A stretch of DNA of 64,000 nt from VFKI01 sp033762075 (GCA_033762075.1 JANRLY010000019.1:38734-102733), one strand, 5' to 3'; positions 52,972 through 62,638 are shown, numbered from the stretch's first letter. Notes: generated from the letters alone by a model not told the origin. Translations and numbers: made by a program.

Positions 52972-54444
52972 TTAGAAATACACGTCAAATTGTGCTGTCA
53001 CAACATCGTTGGATCTACCGCTTGATGGTGCTGCGGCAACCCCTGAACCACTTGCTGTTGCACTTGCTGCGTAATTGATCTCATGACGGAATTCAATACT
53101 TTGCAAGGTGTCTCTCCAAATTGATGTATTGAAGACAAATGAATAACGCTCTGAAGGCAAGCCTAAGGCAAGCGCGTCTTGAGTCATGCCATAACCCACG
53201 GCTACTGAGCTTGGGTGTGAGAAAGCCGCGAAACTGTATGCCGCTTCAGCATCCAATGCACGAGGCTTTGCACCATGATTTTTCATGGTTAAATCTGCAT
53301 GACTGAATGTTTTAGTTGTAAAAATATATTCAGCAAGTAAATCCACATGCTCACCCACGCTCAGTAGAGCGCGAAGATCATAACCTGGGACACGATGGAT
53401 AATCGTTTCATTCCCTGTTCCATTTGTTCCACCAAAACCATTAAAGTAGGTGGCGGAATTTCCGATATTTTGCATGCCGACCGAGTCAGACACGTTAGCA
53501 ATCACACCACCGCCGATATCACCCTTCACGGTATCTCTGACAAATTGATAACCTAAGTTGATACCGCCGTTGTTAATTTTGCTGGTATTCACACCGACAT
53601 GTGAATCCCCTTTAAAAATATAAGCGGCTGCATAAGGTGCATTATCCATTTGAGGACGGTAGCCTAAGACAATGGCTCTTTCTTTTGTCGCAAACATGGC
53701 TTTGGTCAAAGGTGTTGCAATCATGTTACTGCTGTAAGTACCGAATGGCACTGTCAACTGGCCAAATGTACCGTAAAAAGGCGTCTTAGCCAGATTACCA
53801 ATGGTCACAAACGCTTGGCTAATGTAGACGCGTGAGTTTTGTGTCCGTAGATTACTCGCGTAAGAACCTGACGTGGTACCTGAATTATCATCGTAAGAAA
53901 ATGCAATCAATGATGACAACCATTGACCTGGCCCTAAAATATACGCATCTAAGCCTGCACTCGTAAGATTGATATCACTTGATGTCGGCTGACCATTTCC
54001 ACGGCTTACCATGGCTTGTCCTTCGACGATACCACTGAGCAGTAAATGTGTTGTGCTGGGTGTTTGCTCAATGCCTAAGGATTCTAATCTTGAATCAATG
54101 CCCTTTCTGACTTTTAAAAGTGCAACGTCTTGGTTGACACTTGGCGCATTAATAATCAAATTCGTGCCGGAGTATTGCAAGGGAATCCCAATATAGGGTC
54201 CACTTGAAACAAATGATTTGCCTGGCACACTGATATCCATCGGCAAATACATTAAGGAATTTGAATCATCAGTTGCAGCGGGCGTAGCAACAACCTGTGC
54301 TTTTTTATGATGAGAAACTTTTTTGTGCTTCTTCGTTTGGGATGTTCCCACTTGTTGTTGATCAGAAGATGCTGCAAAAACAGGGGTAGAAATCATGCCG
54401 ACCAAAGAAAGACCAATAGCGAGCATAGATAATTTCTGTTTCAT
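52972..54444 (-). CDS. LbtU-like outer-membrane porin
   Basis: 490 residues. A signal peptide (LSMLAIGLSLVGMISTPVFA) precedes a Lys/His-rich stretch (HKKVSHHKK) and a beta-barrel region ending in the terminal Phe signature VTAQFDVYF. The segments GQWLSSLIAFSYDD, SRVYISQAFVTIGNLAKTPF and YGTFGQLTVPFGTYSSNMI resemble the Legionella LbtU/DUF3573 porins. LbtU takes up the siderophore legiobactin; the substrate here is unknown. SD gaggag precedes the ATG. A strong terminator follows. Confidence 0.82.
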   Translation of the reverse strand: MKQKLSMLAIGLSLVGMISTPVFAASSDQQQVGTSQTKKHKKVSHHKKAQVVATPAATDDSNSLMYLPMDISVPGKSFVSSGPYIGIPLQYSGTNLIINAPSVNQDVALLKVRKGIDSRLESLGIEQTPSTTHLLLSGIVEGQAMVSRGNGQPTSSDINLTSAGLDAYILGPGQWLSSLIAFSYDDNSGTTSGSYASNLRTQNSRVYISQAFVTIGNLAKTPFYGTFGQLTVPFGTYSSNMIATPLTKAMFATKERAIVLGYRPQMDNAPYAAAYIFKGDSHVGVNTSKINNGGINLGYQFVRDTVKGDIGGGVIANVSDSVGMQNIGNSATYFNGFGGTNGTGNETIIHRVPGYDLRALLSVGEHVDLLAEYIFTTKTFSHADLTMKNHGAKPRALDAEAAYSFAAFSHPSSVAVGYGMTQDALALGLPSERYSFVFNTSIWRDTLQSIEFRHEINYAASATASGSGVAAAPSSGRSNDVVTAQFDVYF

Positions 54445-54579
54445 AAGAACTCCTCGTGTTCTTTATTTTAAGTGGCAGGTAACCTACCAAAAATTTTTCA
54501 CATACTCAACAAAAAAATCATTAAAATATTAAATTATTTTGATATAGCATTTTTTTTAATCAAAACAGGAACTCAAAAA

Positions 54580-54864
54580 ATGGCTTGGTTTACAGTAAAA
54601 AATGATTTCATCGAGTTTAAAATTTTTGTCAAACCCAATGCAAAACGCACTGCAGTGATTGAAATCAATGACACACAAGGGATGATTATTGCACTGCACG
54701 CGAGTCCACACGAAGGCGAAGCCAATCAAGAATTGATCAAACATCTTGCAAAATTATTGCGCACACCGAAATCTACCGTCGTCATTCATCGTGGAGAACA
54801 CAGCCGACACAAAGTCATTCGCATTCCTTGCAACTCAACAACGAAAGATTTTTTTGAGAGATAA
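54580..54864 (+). CDS. yggU: DUF167 family protein YggU
   Basis: 94 residues from ATG 54580, supported by cagga nine bases upstream; the frame extends upstream to 54472. It has the DUF167 pattern: FKIFVKPNAKRTAVIE, an HEGEANQELIKHLAKLL helix and KSTVVIHRGEHSRHKVI. The function is unknown. It lies between the two porin genes and is convergent with the second. Confidence 0.88.
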   Translation: MAWFTVKNDFIEFKIFVKPNAKRTAVIEINDTQGMIIALHASPHEGEANQELIKHLAKLLRTPKSTVVIHRGEHSRHKVIRIPCNSTTKDFFER

Positions 54865-54877
54865 ATGCACGGAAAAT

Positions 54878-56053
54878 TTATAAATATGCGACAACATCGA
54901 ATGTACCCGTATAGGTGTTCTTATTTGAATACGTTATCTCTTTTTCAATTTCGCATCCCAGAGAAAGTATTTTTAAAATTGGATAAGATACTCCTAAAGC
55001 CCACGAACTTTTCAATCCCGCTAATGCTAAAGGAATCCCATCCTCTCCAGACAATGATGCAGGAACATCTTTCATTTGACGCGTTGCACTATATGTCAAA
55101 CCAAATGTTGTATCTTTGCCTGCAATTTTCGGTGTATAGCTCGCGCTGATGGCATAAGCGAAAGGCGCACCATGGTTCACGCCTAATGTCTTCGTTCCGC
55201 GCACATATTCGCCTATGAGAGTCACTTGACGATAACGCAAATTGCCACTCAAATCTTTAACGCCCTTCATATCATAAATCGGCGTCCCTCGCTTCCGATC
55301 GTCGCGACGAACAGCAGGTATTCCAACACTGTTTGATTTTAAATCGGTGAGATACCCTGCCCCAGCACTCCAAGAAAAAATATCGCCATCTTTGTTGTAA
55401 TACACACTCCAAGCAAAATGATTTTCATGATTCGCTTCATCACTGAATGCAGTTACTACAGCATTCAAACCTTTTTCATCGTAAGCCAGGCTGATTTGTG
55501 GCGCTTGTTGAGAGTTAAAATACGCTGCTGTTAAAGGGGTATCCCACGGTCCAACACCAGCAAAAACACCGAATGGAATCGTGCTAATACCTAAAGTAGT
55601 ATACGCTGGGAATTCCTGTAAATTACCGAACGTCATAAAAGCATGGGGGAAATATATATAATTTGCACCAGGTCCCCCGCGGGCAATATAGTTATCTGTC
55701 ATAGAAACAAAAAATGTACTCCATCGGCCGGCATTCAGCATCATATCGAACGTGGCTTGTGTCATATAAAAACCACTATCGTTTTGATAGATACTATGCG
55801 TACTTGTTTCAATTTTATCGCCTTGCCAATGTTGCGCATCTAATTGTAATGAGCCCCCCAAAATCAAATCATGTGAATTGAATTGATCTTTTGATTGCAA
55901 GACTTGTAAGGAAAAAGTATTCGTATAAAACTGATCAAACAAAATATTTTTTGATTGATCTAAATGAATCCCTGGTGTTGTTGATGGACTTGCAAGAGCA
56001 CATAAAGAAACAAAGCAGGCACTAAGGCCTGCCGATAATGTCGACAATTTCAT
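54878..56053 (-). CDS. Second LbtU-like outer-membrane porin
   Basis: 391 residues. A signal peptide (LSTLSAGLSACFVSLCALA) precedes a beta-barrel with the same landmarks as the gene at 52972: WSTFFVSMTDNYIARGG, HAFMTFGNLQEFPAYTTLG and IPFGVFAGVGPWDTPLTAAY. It ends TGTFDVVAYL. It is shorter because it lacks the N-terminal extension. Only four bases separate it from the calpain-like gene upstream, so the two form an operon. Confidence 0.8.
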   Translation of the reverse strand: MKLSTLSAGLSACFVSLCALASPSTTPGIHLDQSKNILFDQFYTNTFSLQVLQSKDQFNSHDLILGGSLQLDAQHWQGDKIETSTHSIYQNDSGFYMTQATFDMMLNAGRWSTFFVSMTDNYIARGGPGANYIYFPHAFMTFGNLQEFPAYTTLGISTIPFGVFAGVGPWDTPLTAAYFNSQQAPQISLAYDEKGLNAVVTAFSDEANHENHFAWSVYYNKDGDIFSWSAGAGYLTDLKSNSVGIPAVRRDDRKRGTPIYDMKGVKDLSGNLRYRQVTLIGEYVRGTKTLGVNHGAPFAYAISASYTPKIAGKDTTFGLTYSATRQMKDVPASLSGEDGIPLALAGLKSSWALGVSYPILKILSLGCEIEKEITYSNKNTYTGTFDVVAYL

Positions 56054-56057
56054 GAGA

Positions 56058-57449
56058 TTATTTTTCCGGTAATGATACTTTCACAAAACCATCTTGATTG
56101 AGTTCTGAAATCGGCACATTAAACATACCATTTGTCATCGAAAATGTGACACCAGAAGTAGGTGAATACTTTCCTGTTGTGCCCCAAGGATTCCAGATAG
56201 TGACCATCCCTGTCTGAGGATTGTAACCAGTAATCAATAACGCATGTCCGTCAGTTTCGATACCAATGGGTGTGCCGATATTCGTTAAATATGCAGAGGA
56301 AGACGACGATGATGATGACTTAGACGCAGCAGATAAAGTGTTAGACAATTGTTGCGTTTGGCTCTGACTACCATTTAATGACAGGCTGCCATAATTATTG
56401 CCTGTGAGTAACGTTAAAACTTGTGTTTGTTGCCCACCATGAATAATCGACATCGGATTAGTATTATTCGGATCACGGACTTCAGCTTCAGCAACACTTA
56501 ATATAGCCAACCAAGCACCGCCCCCAACGACATGGCTATACATCCCCACTTCTGCTTTTGTCAGTGTGACAGTGATAGGTGTACTGTAACCTGGGAATTG
56601 CACTGTGTATTGATCTGTTGTGCCGCTTACAGGAGTAATCATTTTTTTGATTGCTTGCGGATCATCTTGCAACAAACCGCCGACAGACGATACTAAATAA
56701 CAATCGCCATCACGCCATTGACGAATATCGGATAAAGGTGGTGGTGAATCGCTATTACCATAAAGCTTAAATCCGCCTTGCGGTGTTGTTGACTCAACGA
56801 TTGCCGACATGGCAGCTTCGTAATTACTATAAAGCGCGCTTTTTTGTGCATTAATCATAGCTTTTAATTGTTTCTCAGTGAAATCCACTCGCGTTGTAAA
56901 CGTTTGTGGATGAGAGCCCTTCACTGGAACCAAGGTAATCGTCAAATCTGCTAAACGTACCGTGTCATCTTTTGTATAGGTTTTAGTGGTAGAAAAAGGC
57001 GTAATACCATTTTGTTGTAATTTTTGATTAATCTCAGCCAAGGTATGCGGATACCAGGTCGTTAAACCATTCATGCGTGCGGCTATTGCTGCAAGCGCTG
57101 CTGCTTCCAGGCCCTTAATATTTGTATTTTTAAGTTGGTTTGCGACGTCTGCAGTTGTTAAATGACGCCTATCATGAGCCCAGTGATGAAAGTTATCAGA
57201 AACACTGGCTGTGAATGCTGTTGTTGAAGTCTTCAATGATGTTTGCGTAGTTGTGCTTGATTTTTCTTTGTGCGTTGTTTTTGCAGTCGTAGCTGTTTTT
57301 GCTGTTGGCGATGTCGCAGTCGTTTTAGTCGCTGAAGACTTCGTTGTCACATTATGTTCCGCCGCAACGGGATGCGCCTTTGTTGTCGCAGAAGCATTCG
57401 CTGAAACAAGCGATGCTAAAATAATGGAGCAAACAATAGGGGGATTCAT
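56058..57449 (-). CDS. Exported calpain-like (C2) cysteine protease
   Basis: 463 residues. A signal peptide (VCSIILASLVSANASA) and a Thr/Lys-rich linker to about residue 85 precede the catalytic part. The calpain triad is in place: Cys250 in QWRDGDCYLVSSVGG, His402 in DGHALLITGY and Asn420 in IWNPWGTTG. A Ser-rich loop (about residues 370-385) sits before the His. Bacterial calpains are uncommon; export suggests a periplasmic or secreted target. The porin gene follows four bases later. Confidence 0.85.
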   Translation of the reverse strand: MNPPIVCSIILASLVSANASATTKAHPVAAEHNVTTKSSATKTTATSPTAKTATTAKTTHKEKSSTTTQTSLKTSTTAFTASVSDNFHHWAHDRRHLTTADVANQLKNTNIKGLEAAALAAIAARMNGLTTWYPHTLAEINQKLQQNGITPFSTTKTYTKDDTVRLADLTITLVPVKGSHPQTFTTRVDFTEKQLKAMINAQKSALYSNYEAAMSAIVESTTPQGGFKLYGNSDSPPPLSDIRQWRDGDCYLVSSVGGLLQDDPQAIKKMITPVSGTTDQYTVQFPGYSTPITVTLTKAEVGMYSHVVGGGAWLAILSVAEAEVRDPNNTNPMSIIHGGQQTQVLTLLTGNNYGSLSLNGSQSQTQQLSNTLSAASKSSSSSSSSAYLTNIGTPIGIETDGHALLITGYNPQTGMVTIWNPWGTTGKYSPTSGVTFSMTNGMFNVPISELNQDGFVKVSLPEK

Positions 57450-57568
57450 ATCAACTCTCCTTGTGCACTTGATATTCCTTGAAGAAACTCATAATAACAA
57501 AATATATTTATTAAATCGATTTAGGTATTGTCTAATCGTAATTTTAATATTTTACGCTAAGACAATAC

Positions 57569-58933
57569 TCACGGTGATGTACCGATGATCTGATTTTCTA
57601 AAAATTGTGTCATTTGCGAAATACTCAACGGTTGGCAAAGATACCCCCCCTGCCCTAACGTACAATTATTTTTAATCAAAAATTTTAACTGTTCTTTTGT
57701 CTCAATACCCGAAGCAATCACACCCAAATCCATATTTTGGCTAAATTGAATAATAGACTTGATTAAACCCTCGTTACGATCTTCTTGCATGTGCGACATC
57801 AATACATTATCAATTTTTATATTTTTAATGGGTAATTGAGTCAAATGAGAAAATGACGAAGATCCCGCTCCAAAATGATTTAACGTGATGTGAATTCTCA
57901 ATGCATCAATATTTTTTATCGTGTACTCAGATAATTGAACGCACGAAAACATAGCGGACTCTGTGATTTCAAATGTTAATTGATCACTTGGGAAATGGAT
58001 ATGCTGAAAGATGTCTTGTAATATTTGTGCAAAACCCTCTCTCAACAATTGCTGCGCAAAAATAGGCAGAGATATTTTCACATTTTTATGACCCATCTCA
58101 CGCCATTTCGCACCTTGTTCACACACTGCTCGCAGCATCCAATTACCAATGGAATACATCAAACCGATTTCCTCTGCGAATGGAAAAAAGACAGAAGGCG
58201 ACACAACCCCCAATGTAGGATGATGCCAAGATAACAAGGCTTGCATCCCAGCAAAATGATTTGTTTTTAAATGAAACATCGGTTGATATGTCAAATATAA
58301 TTGATTTTTTTCGATAGCGTATTTTAATTCATTTTTGATAGTCGATTGTTGTTTATTTTTTTCATATAATTCTTCTGAAAAAATATGATATCGATTTAAG
58401 CCTAATTCTCTTGAGCGATGCATTGCCATTTGAGCATTTTGAAGCAAACTATCATGACTCGCATCTTTAAAAGGATACAATGCAATACCTACACTGCACC
58501 CAGTATGAATCAGATTTTCTAATAGATGATAGGGCTCAGAAATACTAAAAATAATTTTTTTAGCTATGTTGCAAACATATTCTTCGTCATGAATGTCGGT
58601 CAAGAGAATAGCGAATGTATCATCATTTAATCGCGCAATCACATCGTTATCGCGCACACATGTTTTTAATCGATTGATGATTTCAACAAATAACATATCT
58701 CCTGCATAATGGCCCAGTGAGTCATTGACTGCCTTAAAATGCTCAATGTTTACAACCAACAAATAGAGTGTGCTATTGTCTTCATCGACTTGATCTAATG
58801 TCTTTTCTAAAAATGCATTCAATTGAAATCGATCATAGACACCGGTGAATAAAAAATTTTTCCGTGGGTCTTCTGATGTTGAGAATTCCATAACACCTCC
58901 TGGTGAGACAAGACCGTCCATTTTACCTGACAC
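57569..58933 (-). CDS. Degenerate GGDEF-EAL protein
   Basis: 454 residues. Both domains are recognisable but altered at catalytic sites. The GGDEF loop reads RLNDDTF. In the EAL half the Glu of EAL is Gln (MQALLSWHHP), the DDFG loop reads LNHFGAG and AEGVET reads ASGIET, while FEITES is kept. It therefore probably neither makes nor degrades c-di-GMP and may act as a receptor or regulator. No membrane segment. Contrast with the intact EAL protein at 12.5-13.3 kb. Confidence 0.88.
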   Translation of the reverse strand: MSGKMDGLVSPGGVMEFSTSEDPRKNFLFTGVYDRFQLNAFLEKTLDQVDEDNSTLYLLVVNIEHFKAVNDSLGHYAGDMLFVEIINRLKTCVRDNDVIARLNDDTFAILLTDIHDEEYVCNIAKKIIFSISEPYHLLENLIHTGCSVGIALYPFKDASHDSLLQNAQMAMHRSRELGLNRYHIFSEELYEKNKQQSTIKNELKYAIEKNQLYLTYQPMFHLKTNHFAGMQALLSWHHPTLGVVSPSVFFPFAEEIGLMYSIGNWMLRAVCEQGAKWREMGHKNVKISLPIFAQQLLREGFAQILQDIFQHIHFPSDQLTFEITESAMFSCVQLSEYTIKNIDALRIHITLNHFGAGSSSFSHLTQLPIKNIKIDNVLMSHMQEDRNEGLIKSIIQFSQNMDLGVIASGIETKEQLKFLIKNNCTLGQGGYLCQPLSISQMTQFLENQIIGTSP

Positions 58934-59012
58934 TTTGCCTCGTGCAAATCAATGGCAATTATAGTAACATTGCAGCCAGTTTTGCTCACCTTATCTTTCA
59001 GAGAATGCGCCC

Positions 59013-59186
59013 ATGACTCTAGAGAAGTTTTCGATCAAAAGTGATATATTCTACGCTCTGTGCGCAAAGCTGATTTTACTTTTCCTCCTCTGGACAATTT
59101 GTTTTTCCCACCCTGCTGACATGAAGCATATGATCCAATCTACCGCCTTACATTTATTCAGTTCTCATACGGAAACCACACCATGA
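59013..59186 (+). CDS. cydP: Cytochrome bd small subunit CydP
   Basis: 57 residues, ATG 59013 to TGA 59184-59186, overlapping the cydA start by 4 bases (ATGA). After KSDIFYALCAK comes one transmembrane helix (LILLFLLWTICFSHP), the pattern of the CydP family found ahead of cydA in several proteobacteria. It presumably stabilises the oxidase. Confidence 0.75.
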   Translation: MTLEKFSIKSDIFYALCAKLILLFLLWTICFSHPADMKHMIQSTALHLFSSHTETTP

Positions 59187-60712
59187 TTGACTTCGACGTT
59201 GTGCAATTATCTCGTTTACAATTTGGTCTGACTGCGCTTTATCACTTTTTATTTGTGCCACTCACCTTGGGTCTATCTGTTTTACTGGGTATCATGGAAA
59301 CCGTTTATGTCATCACAGGGCGCGCCATTTGGCGTGACATGACAAAATTCTGGGGGGTTCTCTTTGGCATCAATTTCGCCATGGGTGTTGCAACAGGCAT
59401 CACCATGGAATTTCAATTTGGCACGAACTGGGCATATTATTCACATTACGTCGGTGATATTTTCGGTGTACCGCTTGCCATTGAAGGCTTGATGGCTTTT
59501 TTCCTTGAAGCCACTTTCATCGGGTTATTTTTCTTCGGCTGGGATCGCCTCTCCAAATCTGGGCATCTCATTGTCACTTGGCTCGTTGCACTGGGATCAA
59601 ATCTCTCTGCCTTATGGATTTTAATTGCGAATGGCTGGATGCAACATCCGGTCGGTGCAATCTTCAATCCTGAAACATTACGCATGGAAGTCACTGATTT
59701 TGCAGCCGTGTTATTTAATCCAGTTGCACAAGCTAAATTCGTACATACAGTCAGCTCAGGATACGTGACAGGTTCTATTTTTGTGTTGGCAATCAGTGCG
59801 TTTTATTTATTGCGTGGACGCAACACAGCAATTGCGCGCCGATCCATGACAATTGCTGCTGCCTTTGGTCTTGCCTCTGCTTTATCTGTTGTGGTCCTGG
59901 GAGATGAAAGCGGTTATCTCGCCAATTTACACCAACGCATGAAAATTGCTGCAATCGAAGGCATGTGGAAAACAGAAACTCCACCCGCTAGCTTTAATTT
60001 ATTTGGCTTACCTGATCAACAAGCACATGTCACACGTGCAACGATCCAAATTCCATATATGTTAGGCTTAATTGCAACACGTTCAGTCACTGAACCCGTC
60101 AAAGGCATCAATGATCTTGTCGATGAAACAACAATCAACATTCGTCGCGGCATGATTGCTTACGGTGCATTGCAAACGCTGATTGCTCACCCCCAAGACT
60201 CCATTGCACGCGCCACACTCAAAACTTTCTCTGATGATCTGGGCTATGGTTTGTTATTAAAACGCTATACCGATAAAGTCACTGATGCGACAACACAACA
60301 AATCAAATCCGCCGCATGGGATACAGTGCCAAATGTGGCTGTTTTATTCTGGAGTTTCCGCGCCATGGTGGCTTGTGGATTTTTCTTTATCGCACTCTTT
60401 CTCACAGCACTCATTTTGACATCAAAACAAAATTTTAATCAGCGTTGGTTTCTCTGGGTTGCATTTCTCAGTTTCCCATTGCCGTGGATTGCAGCTGAAG
60501 CAGGGTGGATTGTTGCAGAAATGGGACGTCAGCCCTGGGTCATTGATGGTGTGTTACCGACATTTTTAGGGACTTCTTCTACAACAGCACAAGCGCTTTA
60601 CACGAGTATCGGTGGATTTGTGTTACTTTATACGTTACTTGCCGTTGTCGAAATTTATTTAATGGTTAAATATGTACGATTGGGGCCTGAATCTTATGCA
60701 CATACCTATTGA
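59183..60712 (+). CDS. cydA: Cytochrome bd ubiquinol oxidase subunit I
   Basis: 509 residues. It carries the three haems and the quinol site of the high-affinity terminal oxidase. His21 (ALYHFLF) and the His in FVHTVSSGY match two haem ligands; the Met in AEMGRQPW supplies the third, within the hallmark GWIVAEMGRQPW. KIAAIEGMWKT and the ~130-residue segment after it form a long Q-loop, as in the E. coli bd-I enzyme. It is coupled to cydP and overlaps cydB. Confidence 0.97.
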   Translation: MIDFDVVQLSRLQFGLTALYHFLFVPLTLGLSVLLGIMETVYVITGRAIWRDMTKFWGVLFGINFAMGVATGITMEFQFGTNWAYYSHYVGDIFGVPLAIEGLMAFFLEATFIGLFFFGWDRLSKSGHLIVTWLVALGSNLSALWILIANGWMQHPVGAIFNPETLRMEVTDFAAVLFNPVAQAKFVHTVSSGYVTGSIFVLAISAFYLLRGRNTAIARRSMTIAAAFGLASALSVVVLGDESGYLANLHQRMKIAAIEGMWKTETPPASFNLFGLPDQQAHVTRATIQIPYMLGLIATRSVTEPVKGINDLVDETTINIRRGMIAYGALQTLIAHPQDSIARATLKTFSDDLGYGLLLKRYTDKVTDATTQQIKSAAWDTVPNVAVLFWSFRAMVACGFFFIALFLTALILTSKQNFNQRWFLWVAFLSFPLPWIAAEAGWIVAEMGRQPWVIDGVLPTFLGTSSTTAQALYTSIGGFVLLYTLLAVVEIYLMVKYVRLGPESYAHTY

Positions 60713-61844
60713 TTACGCAACTTTACGCATTATTTGGTGGCTATTGCTTGGCGTTTTACTCGCAGGGTTTGCCGTCATGGATGGCTTTGATCTCGGTGTC
60801 GCCATGTTACTACATCGCGTTGCTAAATCAGATAACGAACGCCGCATTGTCCTTAATACTGTTGGTCCTGTCTGGGAAGGTAATCAAGTCTGGCTTATTT
60901 TAGGCGCTGGCGCGATTTTTGCCGCCTGGCCAGATATTTATGCCGTCACTTTTTCTGGTTTTTATTTTGCAATGTTTTTAGTCTTGCTGGCTTTGATTTT
61001 GCGTCCAGTTGGATTTAAATATCGCAGCAAAATTCAAAGCCCCGCTTGGCGGTCATTTTGGGATGGCTGCCTCTTCATCAGTGGATTCGTACCTGCGCTT
61101 GTATTTGGTATTGCTATTGGAAATGTTTTACAAGGTGTGCCGTTTCACTATGATGCATCACTCCGCGTTTTTTATACGGGTCACTTAATTGCACTCTTTA
61201 ATCCCTTCGCATTATTGGCAGGATTGCTCAGTGTTTTTATGTTGACGATGCATGGCGGTATTTACTTAGCAATCAAAACAGAAAGCAACATCCAAACACA
61301 TGCAGCACGTCAAGCTAAAGCCGCGGCTGCACTGACAATGATTACTTTTGCAACGGCAGGTATTGCACTCATTGGTTTTGTTCCAGGCTACATGATCACT
61401 CATGCCATGGATCCAAATGGATTTTCTAATCCACTGCATAAAACTGTCGTGCAAGCCTTTGGTGTATGGTTCGCCAATTACAAACATCAACCTCTCATGA
61501 TGCTTGCACCTGCCTGTGGATTTATCGGCGCAGCATTAGCCATGATTGGCATCGCACGTCATGCCTTCAAACTCGCCTGGTTGGCCAGTGCACTCAGCAT
61601 TATCGGTATTATAAGTACAGTGGGATTGAGTTTATTCCCCTTTATTTTGCCTTCCAGCTCAAATCCAGAAATGAGTTTAACGCTATGGGATGCCTCTTCC
61701 AGTCATCTCACACTATTCATTATGTTGATTGCGACGTTGATTTTTATGCCAATCATCTTACTTTATACAGGTTGGGTATATCGCGTCATGCGCGGCAAAG
61801 TAACAGAACAAACGATTTTACAAAATTCATCGAGTGTATATTGA
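60696..61844 (+). CDS. cydB: Cytochrome bd ubiquinol oxidase subunit II
   Basis: 382 residues from ATG 60696; the frame also has an ATG at 60672. MDGFDLGVAMLL, GPVWEGNQVWLI and LRPVGFKYRSK are CydB signatures; about eight membrane helices are expected. It overlaps cydA by 17 bases. It pairs with CydA to form the oxygen-reducing complex. Confidence 0.97.
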   Translation: MHIPIDYATLRIIWWLLLGVLLAGFAVMDGFDLGVAMLLHRVAKSDNERRIVLNTVGPVWEGNQVWLILGAGAIFAAWPDIYAVTFSGFYFAMFLVLLALILRPVGFKYRSKIQSPAWRSFWDGCLFISGFVPALVFGIAIGNVLQGVPFHYDASLRVFYTGHLIALFNPFALLAGLLSVFMLTMHGGIYLAIKTESNIQTHAARQAKAAAALTMITFATAGIALIGFVPGYMITHAMDPNGFSNPLHKTVVQAFGVWFANYKHQPLMMLAPACGFIGAALAMIGIARHAFKLAWLASALSIIGIISTVGLSLFPFILPSSSNPEMSLTLWDASSSHLTLFIMLIATLIFMPIILLYTGWVYRVMRGKVTEQTILQNSSSVY

Positions 61845-61854
61845 GGACATAGCT

Positions 61855-61944
61855 ATGTGGTATTTTTCTTGGATCTTGGGCACAGCATTTGCTTGTTCAT
61901 TTGCCATTTTGTATGCACTCTGGTTTGAGTTACGACAAACATAA
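61855..61944 (+). CDS. cydX: Cytochrome bd small subunit CydX
   Basis: 29 residues, ATG 61855 to TAA 61942-61944, with SD gagga upstream and ten bases after the cydB stop. The conserved opening MWYFSWILG and a single helix ending YALWFEL are diagnostic. CydX is needed for stability of the bd oxidase in E. coli. Confidence 0.93.
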   Translation: MWYFSWILGTAFACSFAILYALWFELRQT

Positions 61945-61946
61945 TT

Positions 61947-62561
61947 TTACATCAACTGGCAAGAAATCAAATCTCGCAATACCTGAGCATCATCAACACC
62001 ATAATGATTGACTTCATCTTGCTTCTGCTCCTCCAGCATTTTCAAACAGTTTGATCTTACCAATTCCAGCTCAAAAGACTTTAATTCTTCGGGAAGAGCA
62101 GGTATCTCGAGATCATGATTAAATTCACGCAACACAATGAGTCCGCGCGCGCAATAATAATCATAAACTTCATCTGGTGTCTTTTTCAAAGAGGCCAACT
62201 TCGTTTGAAGACGTGTCGCAAAATCATTGACGCCCTGCTCCAACAATTCATCGAGCACACCTGAAATAAAAAATATTTGTGAAAGAGAAATTTTACTAGA
62301 GAAAAATTTACCCTTTTTCACGCCAGCATCAAAACAGATTAATTTCTGTGTATAAAGCGTATGCTTAAATAAATGCTTGTCATGTTTATCAGGCAATATC
62401 GATTTATCATCAATAATAATAATTTGATCGTCAATAGGATTTTGAATGTGAATTAAATCCTTAAATCCATGCTTAATACAATGATTCTTTGAAAAAATTC
62501 TACTCTTATCGACGATTAAAGGTTCACGGTCACTATTATCGACATTAATCTCATTAAGCAA
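61947..62561 (-). CDS. Hypothetical protein, probably truncated at its 5' end by the IS
   Basis: 204 residues from TTG 62561, a weak start with no SD. Reading upstream in frame, a stop (TAG) arises at the IS boundary a few bases away, so the native N-terminus has probably been cut off. The remaining protein is soluble, polar, with VYDYYCARGLIVLREFNHDL and a helical C-terminal half. No family is recognised. It is convergent with the cyd operon. Confidence 0.55.
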   Translation of the reverse strand: MLNEINVDNSDREPLIVDKSRIFSKNHCIKHGFKDLIHIQNPIDDQIIIIDDKSILPDKHDKHLFKHTLYTQKLICFDAGVKKGKFFSSKISLSQIFFISGVLDELLEQGVNDFATRLQTKLASLKKTPDEVYDYYCARGLIVLREFNHDLEIPALPEELKSFELELVRSNCLKMLEEQKQDEVNHYGVDDAQVLRDLISCQLM

Positions 62562-62638
62562 ACTCTAGTGACCCCCGCAATTTAGACCACCCAAACTGAG
62601 AATTTTGAGAGATAATAGCCCTCCCATTGGAGGAAAGT

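Noticed and set aside
54865..55149. A 94-codon plus-strand ORF directly after yggU
   Set aside because: It lies antisense to the end of the porin gene at 54878-56053, which has a clear signal peptide and barrel features.
57211..57588. A hydrophobic 125-codon plus-strand ORF
   Set aside because: It is antisense to the Thr/Ala-rich N-terminus of the calpain-like gene, which makes artificial Val/Ala-rich translations.
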